A DNA stretch of 64,000 nt. Source: Shimia thalassica (lineage in GTDB: Bacteria; Pseudomonadota; Alphaproteobacteria; Rhodobacterales; Rhodobacteraceae). Both the position numbers and the translations under genes were made by a program. The notes under the pieces are model-generated. The model was given only the letters and a program-made list of their open reading frames with translations, had not been told where the DNA came from and did no database searches. The stretch is taken from positions 310,001 to 374,000 of the forward strand of contig NZ_CYTW01000003.1 in NCBI RefSeq assembly GCF_001458215.1, given 5' to 3'. Below are positions 53,497 to 62,498 of the stretch, in pieces (the stretch's first letter is position 1; the number at the start of each line of letters is the position of its first letter).

Positions 53497-54279
53497 TTGA
53501 CAACCGATCCCGTGATCAGCGCAAAAAACCTGTCGCTGACTTTCCAAACGAATGACGGTCCTGTTCACGCCCTAAAAGACGTGAATCTTGAGATCAACAA
53601 AGGTGATTTCGTAAGTTTCATCGGCCCTTCGGGCTGTGGCAAAACCACGTTCTTACGGGTCATGGCTGATCTCGAGAAACCGACCGCGGGTGAAATCACG
53701 GTGAACGGTGTGAGTGCCGAAGACGCGCGTCGCGCCCGTGCCTATGGTTATGTATTTCAACATGCAGGGCTCTACCCTTGGCGCACAATTGGCGGCAACA
53801 TCCGTCTGCCGCTCGAGATTATGGGGGTCAGCAAATCTGAACAGGACGCTGCGGTCAAAGAAGTGCTGGAAATGGTGCATCTGGACGGTTTTGAAAAAAA
53901 GTATCCATGGCAATTGTCAGGGGGCATGCAGCAACGTGCCTCCATCGCTCGGGCACTCGCGTTTCATGCGGATATTCTGTTGATGGATGAACCTTTTGGT
54001 GCCCTCGACGAAATTGTACGCGACCATTTGAACGAGCAACTGCTTGAACTGTGGGCACGCACCAACAAAACCATTGGCTTTGTCACCCATTCGATCCCCG
54101 AAGCGGTCTACCTTTCGACCAAAATCGTGGTGATGTCCCCAAGGCCGGGCCGGATCACGGATGTCATTGAAAGCACTTTGCCAAAAGAACGTCCCTTGGA
54201 AATCCGCGACTCACCCGAGTTCATCGAAATCGCACATCGGGTACGGGATGGACTAAGAGCGGGACATGCGCATGACTGA
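53497..54279 (+). CDS. ABC importer ATP-binding protein, nitrate/taurine/pyrimidine (SsuB) type
   Basis: The 260-residue ATPase has Walker A GPSGCGKTTFLR near residue 49, Q-loop YVFQHAGLYPW, signature LSGGMQQRASIARALA, Walker B LLMDEPFGALD and switch FVTHSIPEAVYLS. This is the SsuB/TauB/ThiZ class that partners NMT1-type binding proteins. It begins with TTG at 53497, nine bases after GGAG; GTG 53512 is an alternative. It is the first of four importer genes directly following the pyrimidine-degradation enzymes. Confidence 0.9.
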   Translation: MTTDPVISAKNLSLTFQTNDGPVHALKDVNLEINKGDFVSFIGPSGCGKTTFLRVMADLEKPTAGEITVNGVSAEDARRARAYGYVFQHAGLYPWRTIGGNIRLPLEIMGVSKSEQDAAVKEVLEMVHLDGFEKKYPWQLSGGMQQRASIARALAFHADILLMDEPFGALDEIVRDHLNEQLLELWARTNKTIGFVTHSIPEAVYLSTKIVVMSPRPGRITDVIESTLPKERPLEIRDSPEFIEIAHRVRDGLRAGHAHD

Positions 54280-54305
54280 TGCATGCGCATATCCCACCGG
54301 AGCCG

Positions 54306-54461
54306 CCCTTACCAAGGGTACGCAACCTTTCACTGTTCACGGTCATCGGCTCTCCAGCCTGTACCGTGCACAAAACCAAACAGCGAAACCTTTCGTTGTT
54401 CTTAAAATACTCATCAATTTTGACCTCGTTTCTTTGGGAAACGGAGTCATTGCGAGTATTT
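54306..54461 (+). other. Structured non-coding gap inside the importer operon
   Basis: Three successive foldable elements fill most of the 213-base interval between the ATPase and permease genes. The first is CCCTT/AAGGG (54306-54318). The second, at 54338-54368, has CACGGT/ACCGTG closing GGCT/AGCC. The third, at 54405-54461, has AAATACTC/GAGTATTT enclosing TGAC/GTCA and CGTTTC/GAAACG. The last ends 19 bases before the permease GGAGG. No T-run follows and no known riboswitch pattern is recognised. Confidence 0.55.
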
Positions 54462-54492
54462 GTGGAACAATGAAAAGCATGGAGGCGCTTTG

Positions 54493-55368
54493 ATGCGGAA
54501 TGTGCTTCCTGTTTTGACAGTTGTCATCGCAATTTTCGTGCTTTGGTATGCTGGGGCCGTTGCCCTGAACGCGGCTTGGGCACATGACAAAGCCAAACGT
54601 GCGGGTGTTGAGCTGACGACGTCTGAGTTGATTGCAGATACAATGAGCCAGAAAAAACCGAAACTTCCTCCGCCGCATCAAGTGGGCGCCGAGATTTGGA
54701 AAACAACCGGTGCAATGGTGATCAAGGGCAAGGCTTTTTCGAAGCGGTCCCTTTTATATCACACCGGGATTACTCTCAGCTCGACTTTGCTTGGTTTTGC
54801 GATGGGAACGGCGTTGGGAATCGCCCTTGCTGTGGGGATTGTCTATAATCGCACGATGGACATGAGTGTGATGCCTTGGGTGATCGCGTCTCAGACCATT
54901 CCAATTCTGGCAATTGCACCGATGATTATTGTGGTTCTCAACGCGGTTGGCATATCGGGTCTGCTGCCCAAGGCCGTGATCTCGATGTATTTGTCGTTTT
55001 TCCCTGTGGTCGTAGGCATGGTGAAGGGGCTTCGCAGTCCGGACCATATGCAGCTTGACCAGATGAAAACCTGGAATGCCAATTCCAATCAGGAGTTCTG
55101 GAAACTGCGCTTGCCATCTTCGATGCCGTATTTGTTCACATCATTGAAAATCGCGATGGCGGCGTCGCTTGTCGGGGCCATTGTTGGTGAATTGCCAACC
55201 GGTGCGGTTGCCGGTCTGGGCGCGCGGTTGCTCGGGGGCAGTTATTATGGACAGACCATTCAAATCTGGAGTGCCCTTTTGGTTGCGGCGGCGCTTGCTG
55301 CCGGGCTTGTCGGGTTGATCGGGCTTTTTCAGAAGATTGTTCTGAAACGTATGGGGATGGCGCGATGA
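54493..55368 (+). CDS. ABC importer permease subunit 1
   Basis: The 291-residue protein starts with a hydrophobic helix (LPVLTVVIAIFVLWYAGA), followed by a roughly 60-residue hydrophilic stretch and then five helices of a binding-protein-dependent permease. The EAA-like loop is EFWKLRLPSSMPYLFTSLKI, the contact site for the ATPase. GGAGG seven bases before ATG 54493 fixes the start. It overlaps the second permease gene by four bases, so a heterodimeric channel is expected. Confidence 0.88.
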   Translation: MRNVLPVLTVVIAIFVLWYAGAVALNAAWAHDKAKRAGVELTTSELIADTMSQKKPKLPPPHQVGAEIWKTTGAMVIKGKAFSKRSLLYHTGITLSSTLLGFAMGTALGIALAVGIVYNRTMDMSVMPWVIASQTIPILAIAPMIIVVLNAVGISGLLPKAVISMYLSFFPVVVGMVKGLRSPDHMQLDQMKTWNANSNQEFWKLRLPSSMPYLFTSLKIAMAASLVGAIVGELPTGAVAGLGARLLGGSYYGQTIQIWSALLVAAALAAGLVGLIGLFQKIVLKRMGMAR

Positions 55369-56204
55369 TCTGGATCCTTTCAGGCTTTGTCATTTGGGGT
55401 GTCGGCTGGCGGTTGAACATCTGGCTTTCACACAAGCCCAAGACATCGTTCACACGTTTGGCGGTTCCTATCATTTTCGGGATCACACTGATTGCGATGT
55501 GGGAGTGTTTTGTGCGGGGGCTCGAGATTTCTCCGGTACTTTTGCCGCCTCCCTCGATGATCGCGGTCGCCTTTGCCGAGTCGACCAACATTCTTTGGGA
55601 AGACTTCGTTCAGACTGTGATCAAGGGCGCCTTGTCCGGCTATATCATTGGCTGCGGCGCGGCGTTCCTGACGGCCATAGCAATTGATCGCTTTCCCTTT
55701 TTGCAGCGTGGGCTTTTGCCGGTTGGTAACTTTGTGGCCGCCTTGCCGATCATTGGTATGGCACCGATCCTTGTGATGTGGTTCGGTTTTGACTGGCAAT
55801 CCAAGGCTGCGGTTGTTGTGGTGATGGTGTTCTTCCCGATGCTTGTGAATACCGTTCAGGGGCTTCAGGCCTCGGATCATATGCAGCGCGATTTGATGCG
55901 GACCTATGCCGCGAGCTATGCTCAAACTTTGATCAAACTCCGGCTGCCCGCCGCAATGCCATTTATATTTAACGGCCTCAAAATCGCGACAACGCTTGCG
56001 TTGATCGGGGCAATCGTGGCTGAATTCTTTGGGTCACCAATCAAAGGCATGGGATTTCGGATTTCGACGTCTGTGGGTCAGCTCGCACTCGATTTGGTCT
56101 GGGCCGAAATTGTTGTCGCCGCGGTCGTCGGATCGGCATTCTACGGGGGCGTTGCATTGCTCGAGAAAGCGGTAACATCCTGGCATCCATCACAAAGAGG
56201 CTGA
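55365..56204 (+). CDS. ABC importer permease subunit 2
   Basis: The 279-residue permease has about six membrane helices and an EAA-like loop QTLIKLRLPAAMPFIFNGLK near residue 185. It is paralogous to the preceding permease; both match the SsuC/TauC/ThiX class. The four-base ATGA overlap indicates translational coupling. It should form the membrane channel with subunit 1. Confidence 0.9.
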   Translation: MIWILSGFVIWGVGWRLNIWLSHKPKTSFTRLAVPIIFGITLIAMWECFVRGLEISPVLLPPPSMIAVAFAESTNILWEDFVQTVIKGALSGYIIGCGAAFLTAIAIDRFPFLQRGLLPVGNFVAALPIIGMAPILVMWFGFDWQSKAAVVVVMVFFPMLVNTVQGLQASDHMQRDLMRTYAASYAQTLIKLRLPAAMPFIFNGLKIATTLALIGAIVAEFFGSPIKGMGFRISTSVGQLALDLVWAEIVVAAVVGSAFYGGVALLEKAVTSWHPSQRG

Positions 56205-56250
56205 AAGCAGCCCGCATTAAACAGATAAAGTTCAACAAGGAGAGACGAAG

Positions 56251-57240
56251 ATGAAAACTCTAGCAAAAACACTTGGCGCTGCCGCGCTTGGGTTTGCCGC
56301 CAGCATGGCACATGCCGCAGACGACGTAACCCTACAGCTCAAGTGGGTCACGCAAGCGCAATTCGCAGGGTACTATGTTGCGGCTGACAAAGGATTTTAC
56401 GAAGAAGAGGGCCTTAACGTCACAATCAAGCCCGGTGGTCCGGATATTGCGCCGGCTCAGGTGATTGCGGGTGGCGGTGCAGACGTTGTTCTGGACTGGA
56501 TGCCATCGGCGCTTGCGTCACGCGAAAAGGGTCTGGCGCTGGTCAACATTGCGCAGCCCTTCAAATCTTCGGGCATGATGCTGACGTGCCGCAAGGACGC
56601 AGGCATTGCTTCGCCAGCTGACTTTGCAGGCAAAACACTGGGTGTTTGGTTCTTTGGCAACGAATATCCGTTCCTGAGCTGGATGAACAAACTTGGTCTT
56701 TCAACAGAAGGTGGCGCTGATGGCGTGACTGTTCTCAAGCAAGGCTTCAACGTTGATCCGATTCTGCAAGGTCAGGCGGCTTGTGTGTCGACCATGACCT
56801 ATAACGAATACTGGCAGATCATTGATGCGGGCCTGACACCGGATGATCTGGTTGTGTTCAAGTATGAAGATCAGGGCGTCGCTACGCTGGAAGACGGCAT
56901 GTATGTGCTGGAAGACAACCTGAAAGATCCGGCGTTCGAAGACAAGATGGTCCGTTTCGTACGTGCATCCATGAAAGGCTGGAAGTGGGCGGAAGCCAAC
57001 CCAACCGACGCTGCCATGATCGTTCTGGACAACGACGCATCGGGTGCCCAGACAGAAGAGCACCAGATCCGCATGATGGGCGAAATCGCCAAGCTGACCG
57101 CAGCCTCGAATGGTGCGCTTGACCCTGCAGATTACGAGCGCACGGTTGCAAGCCTGATGTCGGGCGGTTCTGACCCTGTCATCACAGCCAAGCCAGAAGG
57201 CGCTTGGACACATGCCATCACAGACAAGGCGCTGAAGTAA
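56251..57240 (+). CDS. NMT1/THI5-like periplasmic substrate-binding protein
   Basis: The 329-residue protein has a signal peptide (cut after ASMAHA). It continues with VTLQLKWVTQAQFAGYYVAA, the standard opening of NMT1/THI5-like binding proteins that recognise pyrimidine-type ligands, and has the GGGADVVLDWMPSALASREKG segment. Genomic context, directly after dihydropyrimidinase and ureidopropionase and under RutR-type control, points to uracil, thymine or a dihydro- or ureido- derivative as ligand. AAGGAG precedes the ATG. A strong terminator follows. Confidence 0.88.
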   Translation: MKTLAKTLGAAALGFAASMAHAADDVTLQLKWVTQAQFAGYYVAADKGFYEEEGLNVTIKPGGPDIAPAQVIAGGGADVVLDWMPSALASREKGLALVNIAQPFKSSGMMLTCRKDAGIASPADFAGKTLGVWFFGNEYPFLSWMNKLGLSTEGGADGVTVLKQGFNVDPILQGQAACVSTMTYNEYWQIIDAGLTPDDLVVFKYEDQGVATLEDGMYVLEDNLKDPAFEDKMVRFVRASMKGWKWAEANPTDAAMIVLDNDASGAQTEEHQIRMMGEIAKLTAASNGALDPADYERTVASLMSGGSDPVITAKPEGAWTHAITDKALK

Positions 57241-57269
57241 GCGTTTTACCGCGGGGAGCAACGCGGACG

Positions 57270-57299
57270 AAGGGCCAGAGGGAAACCTCTGGCCCTTTT
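57270..57299 (+). terminator. Intrinsic terminator of the pyrimidine operon
   Basis: AAGGGCCAGAGG and CCTCTGGCCCTT form a perfect 12-bp stem capped by GAAA and followed by T residues, 29 bases after the binding-protein stop. Confidence 0.93.
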
Positions 57300-57372
57300 G
57301 CGTGGGTGGGGTTCCAATTGTGAAGCGAAGTCATATATATCTCGAAATCTGAACATGTTTGGAGCAGAAACA

Positions 57373-57804
57373 ATGAGCGGTAAGAAGCTGACCTGTCTGG
57401 GGTGTGGCCAAGTCAACAGGGTTCCTGTCGACAAGCTAGCCTCTGGCCCAAAGTGCGGCACATGTGGTGCAAAGCTGATTTCGTCAAAGGTGATCGAGGT
57501 CGATCTTGCGACTTTGCAAAAGGCCGCCCGCAACGATGACTTGCCTTTGGTGGTGGATTTCTGGGCGCCTTGGTGCGGTCCTTGTCGCCAGATGGCGCCG
57601 CAATTTCAACAAGCCGCGCAAGATTTGAATGGGCAGGTGCGTCTTGTGAAGCTGAATACTGAGGATCATCCACAAGCCAGCAGGACCTATGGCATTCGCG
57701 GCATCCCGACGATGGCAACCTTTGCAGGGGGGCGTGAAAAGGCCCGTCAATCCGGTGCCATGCCCGCCTCGGCCATTGTGAATTGGGTGCGCAAGAGCAT
57801 CTAG
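57373..57804 (+). CDS. trxC: Thioredoxin 2 (TrxC)
   Basis: The 143-residue protein has an N-terminal zinc module with CLGC and CGTC pairs (about residues 8-11 and 28-31), followed by a thioredoxin domain with active site WAPWCGPCRQM near 67 and the cis-proline in RGIPTMATF. Zinc-bearing thioredoxin 2 reduces disulfides under oxidative stress and is redox-sensitive. The frame is open further up, but ATG 57373 follows GGAG and gives the usual MSGKKLTCLGCGQ start. It stands alone, convergent with the next gene. Confidence 0.93.
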   Translation: MSGKKLTCLGCGQVNRVPVDKLASGPKCGTCGAKLISSKVIEVDLATLQKAARNDDLPLVVDFWAPWCGPCRQMAPQFQQAAQDLNGQVRLVKLNTEDHPQASRTYGIRGIPTMATFAGGREKARQSGAMPASAIVNWVRKSI

Positions 57805-57817
57805 CGCAGCAGGGTGT

Positions 57818-58969
57818 CTAGCGCCGAAACCTGTTAAGAACATAGCGGGGCAGGCGGCGCACAACCGCGCGCGCCAGCTCGGGGTACTCCATCTCGCCAG
57901 CCAGCAGCTGCATGTACATCATGCGCACCGTACCCGAACGGCGAAACGTGCCTGTGAAGGCGGACTGCCATTTGGGGGCAAAAATGATGCGGCGGAGATT
58001 GCGCGCAATCCAAAGAGAGCGGTGCATCTCTTTCAGCGAGGTCTGATAGAGTGCCAGCGCCTTGTCAGGGGAGTCTTGCGACAGGGCCTTGATTGCGGAT
58101 TGCGCCGCCAGTTGTCCGCTTTTCATGGCGAATGCGATGCCTTCGCCGGTGATCGGGTCCACAAGACCCGCAGCATCACCAGCCAACAGGATATTCTTGC
58201 GGCCGGGGATGGCGCGAAAATCCCCAAAGGGCAGGTGGTGCCCCTTGAAACGTTTTGTGTCGCCGTCCAGACCAAGCGAAGTCAGATAGCTCGACATCTT
58301 GTCTTTCATGTCCGGATTGGCGGAACGTAGTCCGCCAACCCCCACAGTGGTGGAGCCCTGTTTGGGGAATGACCATCCATAGCCCCAGGTCGCGGAAGCG
58401 AAATCGATCCGCAATGGCTGGTCTTGTAGGGATTGTTCTGCCGGTGACGCCTCGATCTCGAGGCCAAACCCAATTGTGCTTGTGTCGAAAGCTTTGCCAT
58501 ACAGGTATTTGGCGGCAATCGAATTGACCCCGTCCGCGCCGATTATGATGCTTGCGCCCAGCCGCGCGCCATCTTTGAGGGTAACGCTGCCACCATCGAT
58601 TTCGGCGATGGCATGGCCGGTCCGATCCTCGGCACCAGCTGCCAAGGCATGTTGAAACAATGTATTGTCCAACTCGACCCGCATGGTGAGATTAAAGGGC
58701 GGAACGTCTTCCAGCCGTGCAAGGCGGCTGCCTTCATGCCAGAACTCAATGGCATCCCGCGTGACCGCGCCGGTGGTGTCAAAGTCCTCGCCAAAGATTT
58801 CGCGATAATATGACCTGCTGCGACCGGTAAACAGCCCGCCACAAAGCTTGTTGCGTGGAAAGCTTGCCTTGTCGAGCAGAGCAACGCGATACCCCGCAGC
58901 CGCGGCTGTTGTGGCTGCGGCGCTTCCGGCAGGGCCGGCGCCGATGACAAGGATGTCATAATTGGTCAT
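57818..58969 (-). CDS. Geranylgeranyl reductase family FAD-dependent oxidoreductase
   Basis: The 383-residue flavoprotein begins with the Rossmann motif VIGAGPAGSAAATTAAAAG. It has the FPRNKLCGGLFT motif of the family and the FAD-binding NILLAGDAAGLVDPITGEGI near residue 270. Family members reduce isoprenoid chains of bacteriochlorophyll, archaeal lipids or quinones; related proteins are widespread with unknown substrates. No photosynthesis genes are nearby, so a role in bacteriochlorophyll synthesis is not supported here. No membrane helix is obvious. Confidence 0.88.
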   Translation of the reverse strand: MTNYDILVIGAGPAGSAAATTAAAAGYRVALLDKASFPRNKLCGGLFTGRSRSYYREIFGEDFDTTGAVTRDAIEFWHEGSRLARLEDVPPFNLTMRVELDNTLFQHALAAGAEDRTGHAIAEIDGGSVTLKDGARLGASIIIGADGVNSIAAKYLYGKAFDTSTIGFGLEIEASPAEQSLQDQPLRIDFASATWGYGWSFPKQGSTTVGVGGLRSANPDMKDKMSSYLTSLGLDGDTKRFKGHHLPFGDFRAIPGRKNILLAGDAAGLVDPITGEGIAFAMKSGQLAAQSAIKALSQDSPDKALALYQTSLKEMHRSLWIARNLRRIIFAPKWQSAFTGTFRRSGTVRMMYMQLLAGEMEYPELARAVVRRLPRYVLNRFRR

Positions 58970-59059
58970 AGGGTTCTCAAGTTGCGCCCCGTGGTTCTAC
59001 CAGCTTTTCCGCAGCAATCCAGCGGGTTAGGATGGCGATAAGCAACAAGGAGCCAAGAT

Positions 59060-59449
59060 ATGAGCGAAGAGATCTATCCCAGCGGTGAAGCCACGCTGCG
59101 AACCGTGGCGATGCCTTCGGATGTGAACGTGAATGGCGACATATTTGGCGGTTGGGTTTTGGCGCAGATGGATGTTGCCAGTGGCATTGTCGCGGCGCAA
59201 AGAGGTCAGGGGCGCGTGACCACCGTTGCGGTGGATGCCATGAAGTTCATTCGCCCTGTGGCTGTCGGAGATATTCTGTGTGTGTGGGCTTGGGTCGAAC
59301 GGATCGGGCGCAGCTCAATGGGGATCCGTATCGAGGCCTGGGTTGTACGGCATCAGGGACGTGCCAAGGAAAAGGTCACCGAAGCGGTTTTTACCTATGT
59401 CGCAATTGACGAACATGGAAAACCCAGACCTGTTCCGGACGAAGCGTAA
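59060..59449 (+). CDS. yciA: Acyl-CoA thioesterase, YciA type
   Basis: A 129-residue hotdog-fold thioesterase with MPSDVNVNGDIFGGWVLAQM, which contains the catalytic aspartate, and the MKFIRPVAVGDIL segment. YciA enzymes hydrolyse short- to medium-chain acyl-CoAs in the cytoplasm. AAGGAG precedes the ATG. It is divergent from the reductase gene. Confidence 0.9.
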   Translation: MSEEIYPSGEATLRTVAMPSDVNVNGDIFGGWVLAQMDVASGIVAAQRGQGRVTTVAVDAMKFIRPVAVGDILCVWAWVERIGRSSMGIRIEAWVVRHQGRAKEKVTEAVFTYVAIDEHGKPRPVPDEA

Positions 59450-59524
59450 GGATTTTAATGGAAGCAACGCTGTGGCAGCGGGACAGCGACCGCCACAGCG
59501 TTTCTTTTCACAAAGTCCGGCAGA

Positions 59525-59761
59525 TCAGTGTGTCGTCACCGGATGATGTGCGTCAGCGTGTTCCTGGTCGTCCGCTGGGGAAAGCCGGTGACGCAGGACG
59601 TCCAAAAGCCATAGGAAAAGGAAAAATGCGATTGGATAGCCGATTGCGAACCCCATATACGTGGTAAATGCCTGCCAAAGACCGTTTTCAAGAACGACAA
59701 TCTGAACAGCGGCCAAGAACAGGCCGATCATGCTGCAGATTAGGATCATTACTAAGGCCAT
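59525..59761 (-). CDS. Small membrane protein of unknown function
   Basis: The 78-residue protein has two hydrophobic helices (MALVMILICSMIGLFLAAVQ and MGFAIGYPIAFFLFLWLLDV) and a hydrophilic, histidine- and aspartate-rich tail (DDQEHADAHHP). AGGAG seven bases before ATG 59761 supports this start, although the frame continues 21 codons upstream. I do not recognise the family. It is convergent with yciA. Confidence 0.65.
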   Translation of the reverse strand: MALVMILICSMIGLFLAAVQIVVLENGLWQAFTTYMGFAIGYPIAFFLFLWLLDVLRHRLSPADDQEHADAHHPVTTH

Positions 59762-59824
59762 GGGATTCTCCTGCCTGTGGCGCGGGGACAAATAGGCGCC
59801 ATTCCTCGTAATATAAGGCACCAA

Positions 59825-60054
59825 GAGAATGCGTCAAAAATACGGCATCTCAGGGGCACACATGCGTCAAACACCAAAAAAGGCGGATTTTCGCAGATTA
59901 TGCCAGTTGAGTTAATGAGCGGTTAATCTGCACTCCGTCCTCGTGACTCTACCCGATTTCACCGCAAAAAGCAGTAAGAACCGGTCGCGTTCACGCGTTT
60001 AGGTCAGAGATGTCTTGAAGTGCAGGAGGTAGGCGCCTTTAAGAGACGGAAATC
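59825..60054. other. Non-coding interval of about 230 bases
   Basis: I find no open frame with a usable start, no tRNA-like fold and no clear terminator. A strong AGGAGG at about 60023-60028 is not followed by a start codon at a suitable distance. Short inverted repeats such as CGCGTTCACGCG (about 59987-59998) are present, but nothing can be assigned. Confidence 0.5.
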
Positions 60055-60450
60055 TCAGTCGGATTTCACAGGCGATTTGTCGAGCATGGTTTGAAACAGT
60101 GTTACCAACCACGCAGCAACCGCAGCAGATGTTGCAATCCAGCCAAAGAACCAAAGTTTACCGGCAAAGGCGTCCTCTGCATAGGAGGCGGCAAATTGCT
60201 CTCCACCGTATTTGGCCACACCAAAGGCTGCGACCACGGCAACGGCAAAGGTAATGCGCCGGACCATCGCAGAGATCGTAAGGCGTGTGGCCAAGACCGC
60301 GATGACAATACCAATCGGCGCACCGATCAATACGGACTTCGTCGACCACCACGGGTGTGCCCCAAAGCTTGTCGGGACATCAAACACCACGACCAGTGCC
60401 ATGACGATTGCAGCAAGGATAACGGGCAGGGCTGGCTTCAAGGCTTGCAT
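60055..60450 (-). CDS. Membrane protein of unknown function, four helices
   Basis: The 131-residue protein has four hydrophobic helices beginning LPVILAAIVMALVVVFDVP, IGIVIAVLATRL, ITFAVAVVAAFGVA and WIATSAAVAAWLVTLFQ, with a short GAHPWWSTKS loop. A GGAGA close upstream of the ATG supports the start. It is not an obvious transporter or enzyme and I do not recognise a family. Its nearest same-strand neighbours are another small membrane protein and ettA. Confidence 0.65.
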   Translation of the reverse strand: MQALKPALPVILAAIVMALVVVFDVPTSFGAHPWWSTKSVLIGAPIGIVIAVLATRLTISAMVRRITFAVAVVAAFGVAKYGGEQFAASYAEDAFAGKLWFFGWIATSAAVAAWLVTLFQTMLDKSPVKSD

Positions 60451-60605
60451 GGGATCTCCGAGGTGGATGGTTTGTCATTGGTTAACGAAGTGAGGTCCTG
60501 CCGCCAAGAGGTGTTTCAAGAGGCTGGCGAGGATGTGACGACATGGAAGGCGCTGGAGGCGGGTATAGGCCTGACCCCAGAAACGGGATGATCTGGGCCA
60601 AAAGA

Positions 60606-60631
60606 AAGGGCGGCCTGAAAGCCGCCCTTTG
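60606..60631 (-). terminator. Intrinsic terminator of ettA
   Basis: AAAGGGCGGC and GCCGCCCTTT pair with a 6-base loop, three bases beyond the ettA stop; on the minus strand T-rich sequence follows. Confidence 0.85.
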
Positions 60632-60633
60632 CA

Positions 60634-62301
60634 TTAACGCGAGAACTTTTTGTGCTTCAGGCGCTTGGGTTCAAGCGCATCGGCGCCAAGACGGCGTTTC
60701 TTGTCTTCTTCGTAGTCTTCGAAGTTGCCTTCAAACCATTCCACATGGGCATCACCTTCGAAGGCGAGCATGTGGGTACAGATCCGGTCGAGGAAAAAGC
60801 GGTCGTGCGAGATGACCACGGCGCAACCTGCAAAGTCGACAAGGGCGTCTTCGAGGGCCCGCAGGGTTTCGACGTCCAGATCGTTGGTCGGTTCGTCGAG
60901 CAACAGCACGTTGCCGCCTTCTTTGAGCAAGCGCGCCATGTGGACGCGGTTACGCTCACCACCGGACAAGAGGTTCAGCGGCTTTTGCTGGTCACCGCCT
61001 TTAAAGTTGAAGGACGAACAATAGGCACGGGAATTGACCTGTGCGTCACCCAGTTCGATGATTTCGGCACCGCCGGAAATCGCTTCCCAAACGGTTTCGC
61101 TGTCTTTGAGATCATCGCGCGACTGATCCACATAGGACAGCTTTACTGTGTCGCCGTATTCAACGGTGCCTTCATCGGGCTGTTCCTGACCTGTCAGCAT
61201 TTTGAACAGGGTTGATTTACCTGCACCGTTGGGGCCGATCACGCCGACGATACCACCGGGGGGCAGCGAGAATTCGAGGTTCTCGATCAGTTGTTTGTCG
61301 CCGAAGTGCTTCGATATACCGTTAACCTCGATCACTTTAGAGCCAAGACGCGGACCGTTTGGAATAACGATCTGGGCGCGGCCGACTTTTTCGCGCTCGG
61401 ACTGGTTGGCCATCTCGTTATAGGCCGAGATACGCGCTTTGGATTTTGCCTGACGGGCTTTCTGGCCCTGACGCATCCATTCAAGTTCGCGTTCCAGCGT
61501 TTTCTGTTTGGATTTGTCTTCTTTGGCTTCGTGCTCAAGACGTTTGGCTTTTTGCTCGAGCCAGGCAGAGTAGTTGCCTTCGTAGGGAATGCCCTTGCCG
61601 CGGTCCAGTTCGAGAATCCAGCTGGTGATATCATCGAGGAAATACCGGTCGTGCGTTACGCAGAGGATGGTGCCCTTGTAGTCGATCAGGTGCTGTTGCA
61701 GCCAAGCGATGGTTTCGGCGTCAAGGTGGTTGGTCGGTTCGTCAAGCAGAAGCATATCGGGTGCTTCCAGCAGCAGTTTGCACAATGCAACACGACGTGC
61801 TTCACCGCCCGACAGATCCGAAATCTTGGCGTCATCAGGAGGGCAGCGCAGGGCCTCCATCGAGATGTCGACCTGACTGTCCAGATCCCAGAGGTTTTCG
61901 GAATCGATGGCGTCTTGCAGGACGGTCATCTCTTCCATCAACTCGTCGGAATAATTCTCGGCCATTTCCATCGCGATTGCGTTGAAGCGGTCCACTTTGG
62001 CTTTTTTCTCGGAAACACCCAGCATGACGTTTTCGCGCACGGTCAGGGTTTCGTCGAGTTTGGGTTCCTGAGGCAGGTAGCCCACTTTGGCGCCTTCTGC
62101 GGCCCAGGCTTCCCCTGTGAACTCTTTGTCCATGCCGGCCATGATTTTCATCAGGGTTGATTTACCGGCGCCGTTGACGCCAACCACGCCGATTTTCACA
62201 CCGGGCAGGAAGCTGAGGTGAATGTTCTCGAAGCATTTCTTGCCACCAGGATAGGTCTTGGAGACCCCCTGCATGTGGTAGACGTATTGATAGGATGCCA
62301 T
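60634..62301 (-). CDS. ettA: Energy-dependent translational throttle protein EttA (ABC-F)
   Basis: The 555-residue soluble protein has two ABC ATPase domains: first Walker A GVNGAGKSTLMK with signature LSGGEARRVALCK, second GPNGAGKSTLFK with LSGGERNRVHMAR. An arm and P-site tRNA-interaction linker lie between them (KRLEHEAKEDKSKQKTLERE). ABC-F EttA binds the ribosomal E site and gates the first elongation step according to ADP/ATP ratio. Length matches E. coli EttA exactly. The frame is open far upstream, but homology begins at ATG 62301 with MASYQYVYHMQGVSKTY. Confidence 0.96.
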   Translation of the reverse strand: MASYQYVYHMQGVSKTYPGGKKCFENIHLSFLPGVKIGVVGVNGAGKSTLMKIMAGMDKEFTGEAWAAEGAKVGYLPQEPKLDETLTVRENVMLGVSEKKAKVDRFNAIAMEMAENYSDELMEEMTVLQDAIDSENLWDLDSQVDISMEALRCPPDDAKISDLSGGEARRVALCKLLLEAPDMLLLDEPTNHLDAETIAWLQQHLIDYKGTILCVTHDRYFLDDITSWILELDRGKGIPYEGNYSAWLEQKAKRLEHEAKEDKSKQKTLERELEWMRQGQKARQAKSKARISAYNEMANQSEREKVGRAQIVIPNGPRLGSKVIEVNGISKHFGDKQLIENLEFSLPPGGIVGVIGPNGAGKSTLFKMLTGQEQPDEGTVEYGDTVKLSYVDQSRDDLKDSETVWEAISGGAEIIELGDAQVNSRAYCSSFNFKGGDQQKPLNLLSGGERNRVHMARLLKEGGNVLLLDEPTNDLDVETLRALEDALVDFAGCAVVISHDRFFLDRICTHMLAFEGDAHVEWFEGNFEDYEEDKKRRLGADALEPKRLKHKKFSR

Positions 62302-62498
62302 TGGTGCCGACTCCGGTTGGAAATAAGGTGTTGCAGGGTGTGATAACGAATGGGCGGACGAGGAGCAATGCGAGGATGTGCAAAAGCCGAGGGCAAAAGG
62401 TGGTTGGCGGTGGCTGAATGGGCGCTGGTTGATTGACATCGCGTAGTTGGCAAGCCAAACCTTCGAGCAGAGACGATTTTGCGAGACAGATTTCGAGT

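Noticed and set aside
54266-54493. 75-codon open frame spanning the ATPase-permease gap and overlapping both neighbours
   Set aside because: It has no convincing ribosome site, no recognisable protein pattern, and coincides with strongly paired RNA elements; its exact fit to the gap looks accidental.
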